A DNA stretch of 49,053 nt from MAG-120802 sp049430265 (GCA_049430265.1 JBMTBW010000004.1:1-49053); one strand, 5' to 3'; shown: positions 1 to 8,697, counted from the stretch's first letter. Program-made: numbers and translations. Notes: generated by a model from the letters alone, not told the origin.

Positions 1-1550
1 CCGATGCTCCAGGCCATGAGCAATACACCAGAAATATGGCAGTTGCAGCATCAAGAGCAGATATTGCTCTGGTTTTGGTAGATGCTACAAGAGGAGTAAG
101 GGTTCAAACTCTTCGACATTTAACGATTTGCGCACTTATGGGAGTTGAAAAAGTAATAGTTGTAATCAATAAGTTAGATGCAAGTAACTTCGATCAGAAA
201 ATTTTTGATGCTCTTGTTCAGGAATTAACACCCACTATAAAACGTTTAGCTATTGAGGATGCCTGTTTTATTCCAGTAAGCGCGCTTGAAGGCGATAATG
301 TGGTTTATAAAACTCCAAAAACTGCTTGGCATCTTGGTGGTTCGCTCTTGGAAGAAATTCAGAATTGGCGTGAAAAGCCTAGTAAAAATGAGCATAAAAG
401 AATGGGTGTTCAACTTATTTCAAGGGCGGAAAACTTCCGTGGTCTTGCAGGAACTGTGAGCCAGGGAGAATTTAAAGTTGGAGATGAGGTAGTAATTCTT
501 CCTAGTGCTAAAAAAGCAAAAATCTCAAGGCTTGCCACCTTCGATGGCGATATTCAGAGCGCACCAAGCGGCAAAGCGATAACTATGGTTTTGACCCCAG
601 AGGTTGATGCAACTCGTGGTGACTTTATTGAGGGTGCTGAGGATTTCACCACCCCTGCTGATCGCTTCAGCGCAAACTTAGTCTGGTTAGGTGAGGAAGA
701 GTTGATTCACTCCCGCTCTTACTATTTAATAAATGGCTCCTCAATGGTTGCAGCAACAATAACAGCGATTCGCCACCGAATCGACATTAATAATGGCGAG
801 CATGAGTCAGCTAGAACTCTTGCAATGAATGAGATTGGTTTAGTTGAGATTGCTACTGATTCCCCAATTGCACTAACTAAGTACTCTGAAAATCGTATCT
901 CAGGTAATTTTGTAATTGTAGATCGAGTAACTCTTAACACCATCGGTGCTGGAATGGTAGTTCATGCACTTAGAAGAGCATCTAATATCACTAAGCATGA
1001 TTACGAAATTAATAAAGCTACTCGCTCTAACCAAAAGGGTCAGAGAGCTAAAGTAATTTGGATGACTGGGCTATCTGGCTCTGGAAAATCAACTATTGCT
1101 GATGCTCTTGAAAAAGAACTCTTTGCCAAAGGTATTCATAGCTATGTATTAGATGGCGATAATCTAAGACTTGGGCTCAATAAAGACCTTGGTTTCACAA
1201 AAGAAGATAGGGCAGAAAATGTTCGCCGCGTTGCTGAGGTCGGTAAGTTAATGGTTGATGCCGGCCTTGTGGTAATTGTGGCTCTTGTTAGTCCCTTTAA
1301 AGTAGATCGAGATCACGCGAGAGAAATTTTTGATTCTGGTGAATTTATTGAAGTCTGGGTTAAGACCCCAGCTGAAATATGTGCTCAACGAGATCCAAAA
1401 GGGCTATATAAGAAGGCTAGAGAAGGAAGCCTGCCTAATCTAACTGGAGTGGGTCAAGATTATGAGGCGCCAACATCGGCTGAGTTAATCCTTGATGGCA
1501 CCACAGACATCGCCGCTAATGTGGAAAAACTTATTAAGGAAGTTCTGTGA
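1..1550 (+). CDS. cysNC: Bifunctional sulfate adenylyltransferase subunit 1 / APS kinase (CysN-CysC fusion), 5' end cut by window
   Basis: The CysN GTPase drives ATP sulfurylase to make APS; the CysC domain phosphorylates APS to PAPS, the first steps of sulfate assimilation in the cytosol. The open frame runs to the left edge: from base 3 it reads DAPGHEQYTRNM, the G3 motif of CysN, so the first Met inside the window (base 36) is not the start. The NKLD motif (G4) follows, then EF-Tu-like beta-barrel domains to about base 1020. From about base 1050 comes an APS kinase domain with Walker A GLSGSGKST, LDGDNLR and the ALVSPF segment carrying the usual phospho-Ser. The GTPase N-terminus and any partner cysD lie outside. 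Its stop overlaps the next start by 4 bp (GTGA). Family assignment is very secure. Confidence 0.95.
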   Translation, partial: DAPGHEQYTRNMAVAASRADIALVLVDATRGVRVQTLRHLTICALMGVEKVIVVINKLDASNFDQKIFDALVQELTPTIKRLAIEDACFIPVSALEGDNVVYKTPKTAWHLGGSLLEEIQNWREKPSKNEHKRMGVQLISRAENFRGLAGTVSQGEFKVGDEVVILPSAKKAKISRLATFDGDIQSAPSGKAITMVLTPEVDATRGDFIEGAEDFTTPADRFSANLVWLGEEELIHSRSYYLINGSSMVAATITAIRHRIDINNGEHESARTLAMNEIGLVEIATDSPIALTKYSENRISGNFVIVDRVTLNTIGAGMVVHALRRASNITKHDYEINKATRSNQKGQRAKVIWMTGLSGSGKSTIADALEKELFAKGIHSYVLDGDNLRLGLNKDLGFTKEDRAENVRRVAEVGKLMVDAGLVVIVALVSPFKVDRDHAREIFDSGEFIEVWVKTPAEICAQRDPKGLYKKAREGSLPNLTGVGQDYEAPTSAELILDGTTDIAANVEKLIKEVL

Positions 1551-2302
1551 ACTGGCTCTTTTTTGCACTCGCTGGATCAATCGCTCAATTAATAGATGGC
1601 GCACTTGGTATGGGATTTGGCCTTACTAGCTCAACTCTTCTATTAACGCTAGGAACATCAGCGGCAGTTGCTTCAGCAGCGGTTCATGCAGCAGAGATAG
1701 GAACCACACTTGCATCAGGTGTTTCGCATTGGCACCGCGAAAACGTTGACTTTGAAATCTTAAAACGCCTGGCAATTCCTGGCGGAATCGGCGCATTTGC
1801 AGGGGCAACATTTCTCTCCTCTATTGATCTAAGTGGAGGGACAATATTTATCTCAACAATTCTTCTTCTACTTGGTTTCGTTCTCTTATATCGAAATGTT
1901 TTTCAAACAAATATCAAACCAAATATGGCTGAACTTGATAATCCTAAATATCTAACATTTCTTGGCGCTACCGGTGGCTTTATAGATGCCTCAGGAGGTG
2001 GCGGTTGGGGACCAATTGTGACTCCAACGCTTCTAGCAACCACAGAGCATGAACCAAGAAAAATAATTGGCACTGTTAGCGCTGCTGAATTTATTGTGGC
2101 AGTTTGTGCCAGCGTTGGTTTTCTTGCCAATATTTCTCGCCTTGATATTGATTGGTCAGCAGTTGGTGGCCTTGCTTTAGGTGGCGTGCTTATGGCGCCG
2201 ATTGCAGCAAAATTAGTCTCTGTTATTCCTAGGCGGCCACTTGGTATTGCAGTGGCTGCGGCAATTATTTTGATTAATGGCCTCCGTTTAATTACAGGTT
2301 AA
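1547..2302 (+). CDS. TauE/SafE-family membrane transporter (probable sulfite/sulfonate or anion exporter)
   Basis: A 251-residue integral membrane protein of about 7-8 hydrophobic segments. The glycine-rich AQLIDGALGMGFG near residues 13-25 and the repeated GGFIDASGGGGWGP near residues 140-155 are the two pseudo-symmetric signature loops of the TauE/SafE family. Start is GTG at 1547 in a GTGA overlap with the cysNC stop, indicating translational coupling. Coupling to sulfate activation suggests export of sulfite or another sulfur anion, or possibly sulfate uptake; the substrate cannot be read from sequence. Membership in the family is clear, direction and substrate are inference. Confidence 0.88.
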   Translation: MNWLFFALAGSIAQLIDGALGMGFGLTSSTLLLTLGTSAAVASAAVHAAEIGTTLASGVSHWHRENVDFEILKRLAIPGGIGAFAGATFLSSIDLSGGTIFISTILLLLGFVLLYRNVFQTNIKPNMAELDNPKYLTFLGATGGFIDASGGGGWGPIVTPTLLATTEHEPRKIIGTVSAAEFIVAVCASVGFLANISRLDIDWSAVGGLALGGVLMAPIAAKLVSVIPRRPLGIAVAAAIILINGLRLITG

Positions 2303-2352
2303 TTCTAAGTACTTTCTCAGTCTTATCCCTATAGATGTTCATATAACGGTTC

Positions 2353-2379
2353 TTGACCTCTGCGCTCAGCTGCTAGATA
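2353..2379 (+). promoter_or_regulatory. Candidate promoter of the DapB-like gene (leaderless)
   Basis: TTGACC at 2353-2358 and TAGATA at 2374-2379 are separated by 15 bp (16 if the -35 is read one base earlier as CTTGAC). The expected start of transcription falls at about 2386-2390, on or next to the ATG at 2390, and there is no Shine-Dalgarno sequence, so a leaderless mRNA is predicted, common in actinobacteria. The spacer is shorter than ideal. Confidence 0.4.
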
Positions 2380-2389
2380 CCGTGATTCC

Positions 2390-3298
2390 ATGTCGATTAC
2401 CATGCCCTGGCTTGTTGCTGAAAAATCACCGCTCCGCGTTGGCTTGATTGGATTTGGCAAGACAGGTAAGGCTGTTGCCACTGTCTTACTTAAAGATCCT
2501 GCCATCCGACTGGAATGGGTGGTGAGAAAGTCTCACTCATTAGAACACCGCTCAGTCCCTGAATTCTTAGGGATTGAATCAAGTGAACCGGGCCTGATTT
2601 ACTCCAGCTCCGAATTCTCAGCTCTGGAACTTCTCAATCAACACCCAGTTGATGCCATTGTGGATTTCTCTTCAGATAGTGGGATTGATTATTACGGGGA
2701 TGCAGCGGCGGAGAAAAGTATTGCGATAGTTAGTGCAATCTCGGCATATCCAAAGACGCAGATAAAGTTTATAAAGAACTTAAGTTCTCGAACTCAAATT
2801 CTCTGGTCACCGAATATCACTCTCGGTATTAATTTTATGATCTTGGCAGCTAAAACTTTGAAATTCATTGCTCCTTTTACTGATATAGAGATTGTGGAAG
2901 AGCATTTCAAGCTCAAGAATGAGACTTCTGGCACGGCCCTTCGGATTGCAGAGGCCCTTGAGCTTGATCCAGATCAGATTAAGAGTATTCGAGCGGGAGG
3001 CATTATTGGAGTCCATGAAATTCTCTTTGGCTTTCCTTTTCAGACAGTTCGTCTTAAACATGAATCAATCTCAAGAGAAGCTTTTGGGAATGGAGCCAAA
3101 TTTGCTGTGGAAGAGTTAGTAAAACGTGAAAAAGGTTTTTATTCTATGGAAGAGTTACTTGGTCCATATTTTGTCGATTCAAACCGTAAATACATTCAGG
3201 AGCTTAAGAGCCCACCGATCTCGCTATATCAGCGGATTAGACTCCATCTTTCGAAGAGTATTGATTCGTTCTTGAATCGGGGGATGAGTGGCAAATAA
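2390..3298 (+). CDS. DapB-like dihydrodipicolinate reductase family oxidoreductase (diverged)
   Basis: A 302-residue protein with an N-terminal Rossmann motif VGLIGFGKTG (residues about 17-26) and a DapB-type catalytic/C-terminal domain. The DapB signature (E..HHR.K.DAPSGTA) appears here as EEHFKLKNETSGTA, so the first His and the Lys are kept but the second His is Phe and the DAP element is altered. The later FGNGAKFAVEEL matches the FANGAVRSA region of DapB. It is longer than typical DapB (245-270 residues), with a C-terminal tail of about 45 residues. It may be a paralogue with another substrate rather than the lysine-pathway enzyme. Alternative start Met at 2402. Its last 75 bases overlap the end of the convergent htpX-like gene. 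Confidence 0.7.
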   Translation: MSITMPWLVAEKSPLRVGLIGFGKTGKAVATVLLKDPAIRLEWVVRKSHSLEHRSVPEFLGIESSEPGLIYSSSEFSALELLNQHPVDAIVDFSSDSGIDYYGDAAAEKSIAIVSAISAYPKTQIKFIKNLSSRTQILWSPNITLGINFMILAAKTLKFIAPFTDIEIVEEHFKLKNETSGTALRIAEALELDPDQIKSIRAGGIIGVHEILFGFPFQTVRLKHESISREAFGNGAKFAVEELVKREKGFYSMEELLGPYFVDSNRKYIQELKSPPISLYQRIRLHLSKSIDSFLNRGMSGK

Positions 3299-4123
3299 CC
3301 TGGAGGCAGCAGAGGCATCCAGCGGAGATTCGATATAAAAGTGAGCTACTGCGCTAGATCTAGCTTGCACCACCGTGTTATCTCGAGCTAATACCTCTAA
3401 AGCAGATCTAAGCCCCGCTGGATTTCTAGTAAATGAAACAGCTGTGGCATCAGCAAGTGATTCTCTGCGGCGAGATATTGCTGACTTTAATAACGTTGCT
3501 GCAATTGGAGCGAGAATCAACGGAATTATGGCGAGAAATATAGGCATCTGATTTTGATGGCTTCTATTTCTTGCCCCACCAAACCAGAGCACCCGCATCA
3601 AAATATCAGATACCAAGGCAATGATGCCTGCAGTTGTTGCAGCGATTGCTGAAACTAAAGTATCTCGATTAGCAACATGTGCCATCTCATGTGCTGTTAC
3701 TCCTTGTAATTCATCGCGATCCATTGATTCTAGTAAGCCAGTGGTAAAAGCAATGAGAGCATTCTCTGGATTTCGTCCAGTTGCAAATGCATTAGGTGCT
3801 GGATCGTTAACAATTGCTACCTTAGGCATAGGAAGGCCAGAGGCAATCACAACTTCATTAACTACATTAAATAGATTTGGGTTATCTTCATAGCGAATCA
3901 CTTTAGCTCTAGTCATTTTTAATACCAATTTATCTGAGGCAAAATATGATCCCCAGACAGAGATTAAGGTAATTAGAACTGCCAGTGGTATTACTCCGGC
4001 TCCAGTTCCGCCAAAATAAGTGATAGCAACATAGGAGATACTCCAGACCAAAACTGCCATAAAAAAGAGCAGATAGAAGGTCTTTCGTTTATTTACTGAT
4101 TCAAGCGCGCGAAAATCTGCCAT
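3224..4123 (-). CDS. htpX: HtpX-like M48 family zinc metalloprotease
   Basis: A 299-residue membrane metalloprotease of the HtpX type, acting on damaged membrane proteins. Two N-terminal hydrophobic segments (about residues 16-60) are followed by the zinc motif HEMAH (within AHEMAHVANRD, about residues 144-148), then further hydrophobic segments and the downstream Glu region RRESLADA that supplies the third zinc ligand. The C-terminus holds the family motif ATHPPIQERI. It lies 4 bases downstream of lemA on the same strand, a very common lemA-htpX pair, suggesting one transcript. The 3' end overlaps the convergent DapB-like gene by 75 bp. Confidence 0.92.
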   Translation of the reverse strand: MADFRALESVNKRKTFYLLFFMAVLVWSISYVAITYFGGTGAGVIPLAVLITLISVWGSYFASDKLVLKMTRAKVIRYEDNPNLFNVVNEVVIASGLPMPKVAIVNDPAPNAFATGRNPENALIAFTTGLLESMDRDELQGVTAHEMAHVANRDTLVSAIAATTAGIIALVSDILMRVLWFGGARNRSHQNQMPIFLAIIPLILAPIAATLLKSAISRRRESLADATAVSFTRNPAGLRSALEVLARDNTVVQARSSAVAHFYIESPLDASAASRLFATHPPIQERINTLRKMESNPLI

Positions 4124-4127
4124 TTAC

Positions 4128-4682
4128 CTAGAACTTAACATTTGGAGCGTTTCGAACTGTTGGGTCATCAACTTCATAAAACTCTCTCTCGCCCACTTTA
4201 GCAAGACCAACAAATAGCGAGGATGGGATGGTTTTAACTGCAGTATTAAGACTTCTCACTGTGTCGTTATAGAACTGGCGAGCAAAGGAGACTTTATTTT
4301 CTGTAGTTGCCAGCTCTTCTTGAAGCTGGAGGAAGTTAGTGGAAGATTTAAGGTCTGGATAAGCCTCAGCAACAGCTAATAATCCACGCAGGGCGTTAGT
4401 TAGAGCGCCATCTGCAGCAGCAACTGCTGGAAGGGTTGATGCGGTAGTTGATGCCGCTCTTGCTTGAACAACTCTCTCAAATACTTCCCGCTCTTGTGTG
4501 GCGTATCCCTTTACTGTCTCTACTAAGTTAGGAATTAAATCTGCTCTTCGCTTTAATTGAACTTCAATCTGCGAGAAGCCTTCATCAACTTGAATGTTTA
4601 GGCGAATCAATTTGTTATATTGAATAATTGCAAAGACAACAAGAAAGAGAATTAGAGCTAGCGCAATAACAGTTATATCCAT
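4128..4682 (-). CDS. lemA: LemA family protein
   Basis: A 184-residue protein with one N-terminal membrane segment (residues about 4-22), then a helical, mostly periplasmic/extracytosolic domain. YNKLIRLNIQVDEGFSQIEVQLKRRADLIPNLVETVKGYA is read in pieces as the family hallmark: YN.L and RRADLIPNLVE are both clear. The function of LemA is poorly known; association with HtpX-type proteases is widespread and seen here (4 bp spacing). The start ATG at 4682 directly precedes the hydrophobic helix and fits homologues in length. Confidence 0.93.
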   Translation of the reverse strand: MDITVIALALILFLVVFAIIQYNKLIRLNIQVDEGFSQIEVQLKRRADLIPNLVETVKGYATQEREVFERVVQARAASTTASTLPAVAAADGALTNALRGLLAVAEAYPDLKSSTNFLQLQEELATTENKVSFARQFYNDTVRSLNTAVKTIPSSLFVGLAKVGEREFYEVDDPTVRNAPNVKF

Positions 4683-4719
4683 GGCTTAAATCTACTTAAT
4701 TTTCTAAAACCTTGCTTGC

Positions 4720-5298
4720 CTACTTAATTTCAGTTTTATAGAAGTTAAGCCAAGACTTACTTGGGGTTGGCCCGCGCTGGCCTTGATATCTTGAGCCATA
4801 GACTGCAGAGCCATAGGGATGCTCGGCAGCAGATGAGAGTTTGATGAGACATAACTGACCAATCTTCATCCCTGGATATAGCTTGACTGGAAGGTTTGCC
4901 ACATTTGATAGCTCAAGAGTTATATGACCACTAAAACCAGGATCAATAAAGCCGGCCGTTGAGTGAGTTAGTAAACCTAGGCGTCCAAGAGATGACTTTC
5001 CTTCAAGTCTTCCCGCAATATCATCTGGAAGCGTGATTACTTCATAGGTAGAAGCTAGAACAAATTCACCTGGATGGAGAATAAAGAAGTCATCAGGGGC
5101 AACAGCAACCTCGCGAGTTAGCTCTGATTGCTCCAGCGATGGGTCAATCACTTCATACTTATGGTTTTCAAAGACTCTAAAGAATCTATCAAGTCGAACA
5201 TCAACACTTGATGGCTGAATCATCTTGGCCTCAAAGGGCTCAACCTGAACCCGCCCTGCCTTAATCTCTGCTGCAATATCGCGATCACTTAGTAGCAT
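4720..5298 (-). CDS. dcd: dCTP deaminase (probably bifunctional dCTP deaminase/dUTPase)
   Basis: Deaminates dCTP toward dUMP for dTTP synthesis. The 192-residue protein starts MLLSDRDI, has QPSSVDVRLD, GRLEGKSSLGR, and the core AGFIDPGFSGHITLELSN containing the catalytic Glu, ending YQGQRGPTPS, matching the actinobacterial enzyme nearly end to end (mycobacterial Dcd is about 190 residues). The frame is open upstream to 5340, but that longer start would put 14 extra residues into the tRNA-Gly gene; ATG at 5298 is therefore chosen. Only 18 bases separate this start from the divergent tRNA, so its promoter must lie largely inside the tRNA gene. A TAGCAT hexamer on the minus strand 7 nt before the ATG would give a leaderless mRNA. 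Confidence 0.95.
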   Translation of the reverse strand: MLLSDRDIAAEIKAGRVQVEPFEAKMIQPSSVDVRLDRFFRVFENHKYEVIDPSLEQSELTREVAVAPDDFFILHPGEFVLASTYEVITLPDDIAGRLEGKSSLGRLGLLTHSTAGFIDPGFSGHITLELSNVANLPVKLYPGMKIGQLCLIKLSSAAEHPYGSAVYGSRYQGQRGPTPSKSWLNFYKTEIK

Positions 5299-5316
5299 GG
5301 GCTCAATGCTATTGCT

Positions 5317-5387
5317 GCGGGCGTAGTGAAATGGCATCACGCCAGCTTCCCAAGCTGGCAGCGCGGGTTCGATTCCCGTCGCCCGCT
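5317..5387 (+). tRNA. tRNA-Gly (anticodon CCC)
   Basis: Cloverleaf of 71 nt: acceptor stem GCGGGCG (5317-5323) pairs with CGCCCGC (5380-5386), discriminator U at 5387. D stem GTG/CAC, anticodon stem CCAGC (5342-5346) and GCTGG (5354-5358) with loop TTCCCAA, giving anticodon CCC at 5349-5351. T arm GCGGG-TTCGATT-CCCGT. No encoded CCA, so it depends on the CCA-adding enzyme, which is present at 17143-18582. A tRNA-Gly next to dcd is a layout I recall in other actinobacteria. Confidence 0.95.
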
Positions 5388-5429
5388 CGTCGTATTGCGT
5401 AAGTTACTCGCCAGTAGCATTATTGGGCT

Positions 5430-7259
5430 ATGGGACATTACATAGCTAATCTGCGAGATATCGAGTTTTGCCTCTTTGATCTTCTAGATCGTGAATCAAT
5501 TCTTGGCAAAGGTATTTATGCAGATCTTGATAGAGCAACTGCTATGGGAATGCTCGAGGAAGTTAAGCGCCTCTGTGAAGTGGATTTAGCTGAATCATTT
5601 ATTGAAGGAGATCGCAAAGGAACAGATTTTGATAAAACAACAGGTGAAGTGAAGGTTCCTGCAAGTTTTAAAAAGTCTTATCGCGCCTATGTTGATGGCG
5701 GTTGGGGATTAATTGATGTTCCAACTGAATTAGGTGGAACACAGATTCCGCCATCAATTCGTTGGGCAATTGCTGAAATGGTTCTTGGTTCAAATCCTGC
5801 AGTTCATATCTATGCATCAGGTTTTGCTTTTGCTCAAGTTGCCCATGTATTAGGTGATGAGAGACAGAAGAAGCTGGCAAAGATTATGGTTGAGAAAGAA
5901 TGGGGAGCAACAATGATGCTCACAGAGCCTGATGCCGGCTCTGATGTTGGAGCAGGAAGATCAAAGGCTGTGAAACAAGAAGATGGCACATGGCATATCA
6001 CTGGAACAAAGCGATTTATTACTTCAGGTGATGCAGATCTGTTTGAAAATATTGTGCACTTTGTTCTTGCGCGCCCTGAGGGCGCTGGCCCTGGAACAAA
6101 AGGTTTATCTCTCTTCTTAATTCCTAAATTTATGTTTGATTTTGAATCTGGAGCTCTCGGAAAACGCAATGGTGTTTATGTAACGAATGTTGAGCATAAA
6201 ATGGGGCTTAATGTTTCATCAACTTGCGAGATGAATCTAGGAGAAAAAGAGCCAGCAGTTGGATATCTGCTTGGTGAAGTTCATGATGGAATTGCACAAA
6301 TGTTTAAAATCATTGAATTTGCCCGCATGATGGTGGGAACTAAGGCAATTTCAACGCTTTCTGCGGGTTATCAGCAGGCTCTGGCATATGCAAAGACCAG
6401 AGTGCAAGGCGGGGATATGAAAGATATGGCCAATAAGGCAAGCCCAAGAGTCACTGTTATTCATCATCCTGATGTTAGAAGATCGCTAATGACACAGAAG
6501 GCTTATGCCGAAGGTATGCGGGCATTAATTTTATACACCGCAACAATTCAAGATGAAGTACTTCTTGCTAAAGCTAATGGCAAATCAGAGGATGAAATTA
6601 AAGATTTAGAGCATCTAAATGATCTCTTGCTTCCAATTGTTAAAGGATATGGATCTGAGAGGGCTTGGACGCTGCTTGGAACAGAGTCGCTACAAACATT
6701 TGGTGGATCTGGTTTCACTCAAGATTGGCCGCTAGAGCAATATGTAAGAGATGCCAAAATCGATACCCTTTATGAAGGAACAACAGCAATTCAAGGTTTA
6801 GATTTCTTTTTCCGTAAAATCATTAAAGACAATGGCCGTGCGCTAACAAAGCTTTCTAAAGAGATTGGCAAAGTTGCAGCAAGTGGTGGCAATAATGCTG
6901 AAGAGAAAGCATCGCTTGGAAAAGCTTTAGAGGAGATGCAGGCAATCATTGGTCTTCTCGTTACACATGCTCTGGCGAGCCAAGAGAAACCTGATGAGAT
7001 CTATAAGTGCGGACTTAATACCTCTCGCCTATTGATGGCTGTTGGAGATGTAATAATTTCTTGGCTATTGCTTCGCCAAGCAGATATCGCTGCTTCTAAA
7101 ATTGATAGCGCTTCTGGAAAAGAGAGAGACTTCTTTGAAGGAAAGATTGCTGCATCTAGATACTTCATCCATAACTTCTTGCCTTTAATTAGCGCAACAA
7201 GAGCGATAGTTGAGCGTGAAGATGGCGAGATTATGACAATTTCTGAAGGAGCCTTTTAG
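5430..7259 (+). CDS. Acyl-CoA dehydrogenase, FadE5 type
   Basis: A 609-residue FAD enzyme oxidising acyl-CoA to enoyl-CoA in fatty-acid beta-oxidation. It begins MGHYIANLRDIEF, the characteristic opening of mycobacterial FadE5 (about 611 residues), and keeps the block LTEPDAGSDVGA (about residues 163-174), FITSGD, RNGVYVTNVEHKMG, the middle-domain DVRRSLMTQKAYAEG, LYEGTTAIQ with the likely catalytic Glu, and the extra C-terminal domain that lengthens this subfamily beyond the usual 380-400 residues. Electrons would go to ETF and then to an EtfD-type membrane protein; a candidate lies at 40906-42972. It probably heads an operon with the two genes downstream. Weak promoter-like hexamers upstream (TTGCGT 5395, CATTAT 5418) suggest a leaderless mRNA. 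Confidence 0.93.
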   Translation: MGHYIANLRDIEFCLFDLLDRESILGKGIYADLDRATAMGMLEEVKRLCEVDLAESFIEGDRKGTDFDKTTGEVKVPASFKKSYRAYVDGGWGLIDVPTELGGTQIPPSIRWAIAEMVLGSNPAVHIYASGFAFAQVAHVLGDERQKKLAKIMVEKEWGATMMLTEPDAGSDVGAGRSKAVKQEDGTWHITGTKRFITSGDADLFENIVHFVLARPEGAGPGTKGLSLFLIPKFMFDFESGALGKRNGVYVTNVEHKMGLNVSSTCEMNLGEKEPAVGYLLGEVHDGIAQMFKIIEFARMMVGTKAISTLSAGYQQALAYAKTRVQGGDMKDMANKASPRVTVIHHPDVRRSLMTQKAYAEGMRALILYTATIQDEVLLAKANGKSEDEIKDLEHLNDLLLPIVKGYGSERAWTLLGTESLQTFGGSGFTQDWPLEQYVRDAKIDTLYEGTTAIQGLDFFFRKIIKDNGRALTKLSKEIGKVAASGGNNAEEKASLGKALEEMQAIIGLLVTHALASQEKPDEIYKCGLNTSRLLMAVGDVIISWLLLRQADIAASKIDSASGKERDFFEGKIAASRYFIHNFLPLISATRAIVEREDGEIMTISEGAF

Positions 7260-7276
7260 CCCTGTAAAGTACGCGA

Positions 7277-8203
7277 GTGCTATCAAAGCTTCGCGGCGAG
7301 ATATACCTGCTATCTGGGGCTCTTCTCTTCTCCTTTAACGGCATCATTTCAAAGATCGTCCTAGTTGATGGCCTATCGGCATGGCGTCTGACTCAGATAC
7401 GAACCGGCGGAGCATTTGTAATCCTCTTTGCTATCTACTTCACATTTAGAAGATCAGAGCTTAAAACGAATAAAAAAGAACTACCTTGGTTAATCGCATT
7501 TGGCGTTGTAGGGGTAGCTCTTGTGCAAGCTTTCTACTTTGTCGCTATTGAACGACTTTATGTTGGTGTTGCATTATTAATTGAATTTACAGCTCCGATC
7601 TGGATTCTTTTATTTCTACGCTTTGTTTTAAAGAAGCATGTTCCAAATTCTCTCTGGTATGCCATCTTGCTAAGTTTCACAGGGCTACTTCTTATCACCC
7701 AAGTCTGGTCAGGAATCTCGCTGGATAAAATTGGGCTAATTGCAGCCCTGCTCGATGCATTTGCACTCGCCGGATATTTTCTTATTGGAGATCGCTTAGG
7801 AAAAACAAAGACAAGTGCTGCAATCTCTGTTTGGGGTTTTGGAGTTTCAAGCGCCCTTCTCTTCTTTGTATTACCAGTTTGGCAATTCCCAGTAGAGGTA
7901 TTTACTAAAGATATGGAGCTACTTGGTCGCTTTAGCCAATACAGCCTTCCTGGCTGGGTTTTAATTCTTTGGATAGTTGTTATGGGAACTATTGCGCCAT
8001 ATCTTCTTGTTGTCAGCGGTCTCAAGATTCTCTCAGCATCAACTGCAAGTATCTTTGGAATGATTGAACCAGTTCTAGCAGGAATGTTTGCCTGGTGGTG
8101 GCTAAGTGAGAGTTTAAGCGGAGTCCAATTAATCGGCTGCATAGTCGTGCTACTCGGTATATTTGTCGCTGATAAAGCGCGAGTGAAGGCAGGCGGGCAT
8201 TGA
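7277..8203 (+). CDS. EamA/DMT-superfamily transporter
   Basis: A 308-residue membrane protein with about ten hydrophobic segments arranged as two EamA repeats. The first repeat opens near LLSGALLFSFNGIISKI and the second near LIAALLDAFALAGYFLIGD; the C-terminal helix pair contains the typical SIFGMIEPVLAGMFAWWWLSE. Such proteins usually export amino acids or other small metabolites, but the substrate cannot be inferred. GTG start at 7277, 17 bases after the acyl-CoA dehydrogenase, and a TTGA overlap with the next gene, suggest co-transcription. Confidence 0.88.
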   Translation: MLSKLRGEIYLLSGALLFSFNGIISKIVLVDGLSAWRLTQIRTGGAFVILFAIYFTFRRSELKTNKKELPWLIAFGVVGVALVQAFYFVAIERLYVGVALLIEFTAPIWILLFLRFVLKKHVPNSLWYAILLSFTGLLLITQVWSGISLDKIGLIAALLDAFALAGYFLIGDRLGKTKTSAAISVWGFGVSSALLFFVLPVWQFPVEVFTKDMELLGRFSQYSLPGWVLILWIVVMGTIAPYLLVVSGLKILSASTASIFGMIEPVLAGMFAWWWLSESLSGVQLIGCIVVLLGIFVADKARVKAGGH

Positions 8204-8697
8204 GTAGTGAATTTGATGCAATATTTGCCGCAAATAACGAGTATGTAAAGGGCTATAAATCAAGTGGTTTAACTGGGCGAGCAGCTAAAGGTCTAGCAAT
8301 TGTTACCTGTATGGATTCAAGAATAGATCCGCTACGAATTGTTGGGATGAGCGCAGGGGATGTGAAGATCCTGCGAAACGCAGGAGCTCGCGTAACAGAT
8401 GATGTGCTGCGAACTCTGCTTCTAGCTACCTACCTTCTAGAGGTAAAGAGAGTTTTAGTAATGCCACATACCGATTGTCGTATGGCAAGTGGAACAGAGG
8501 AGCAAATTCACCAAGCACTCTTTGATGCCTCAGGTTTTGATACTAGATCTATTGAAATTAGAACTGTTACAGATCAAGTTGCTGCTTTGAAAGAGGATGT
8601 GGCAAGTATTCAAAACTATCCACTACTTCCAAAAGATTTAGAAGTCGTGGGAGCGATATTTGATGTTAAAAGCGGAGAGCTAAGAAAAGTCGTTTAG
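8200..8697 (+). CDS. Beta-class carbonic anhydrase
   Basis: A 165-residue zinc enzyme interconverting CO2 and bicarbonate. The zinc site is visible as CMDSR (Cys and the Asp-Arg dyad, about residues 37-41) and HTDC (His and second Cys, about residues 90-93). It resembles the short mycobacterial Rv1284-type enzymes (about 163 residues), including VKILRNAGARVTDDV. Start is TTG at 8200 in a TTGA overlap with the transporter stop; no ATG or GTG in frame is near. Its stop overlaps the convergent dnaB stop by 4 bp. It may supply bicarbonate to carboxylases; this is inference. Confidence 0.92.
   Translation: MSSEFDAIFAANNEYVKGYKSSGLTGRAAKGLAIVTCMDSRIDPLRIVGMSAGDVKILRNAGARVTDDVLRTLLLATYLLEVKRVLVMPHTDCRMASGTEEQIHQALFDASGFDTRSIEIRTVTDQVAALKEDVASIQNYPLLPKDLEVVGAIFDVKSGELRKVV

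Noticed and set aside
7558..8142. 194-residue open frame on the minus strand inside the EamA transporter
   Set aside because: It lies wholly antisense to a clear transporter gene and shows no recognisable motif; composition is that of a reversed membrane protein gene.
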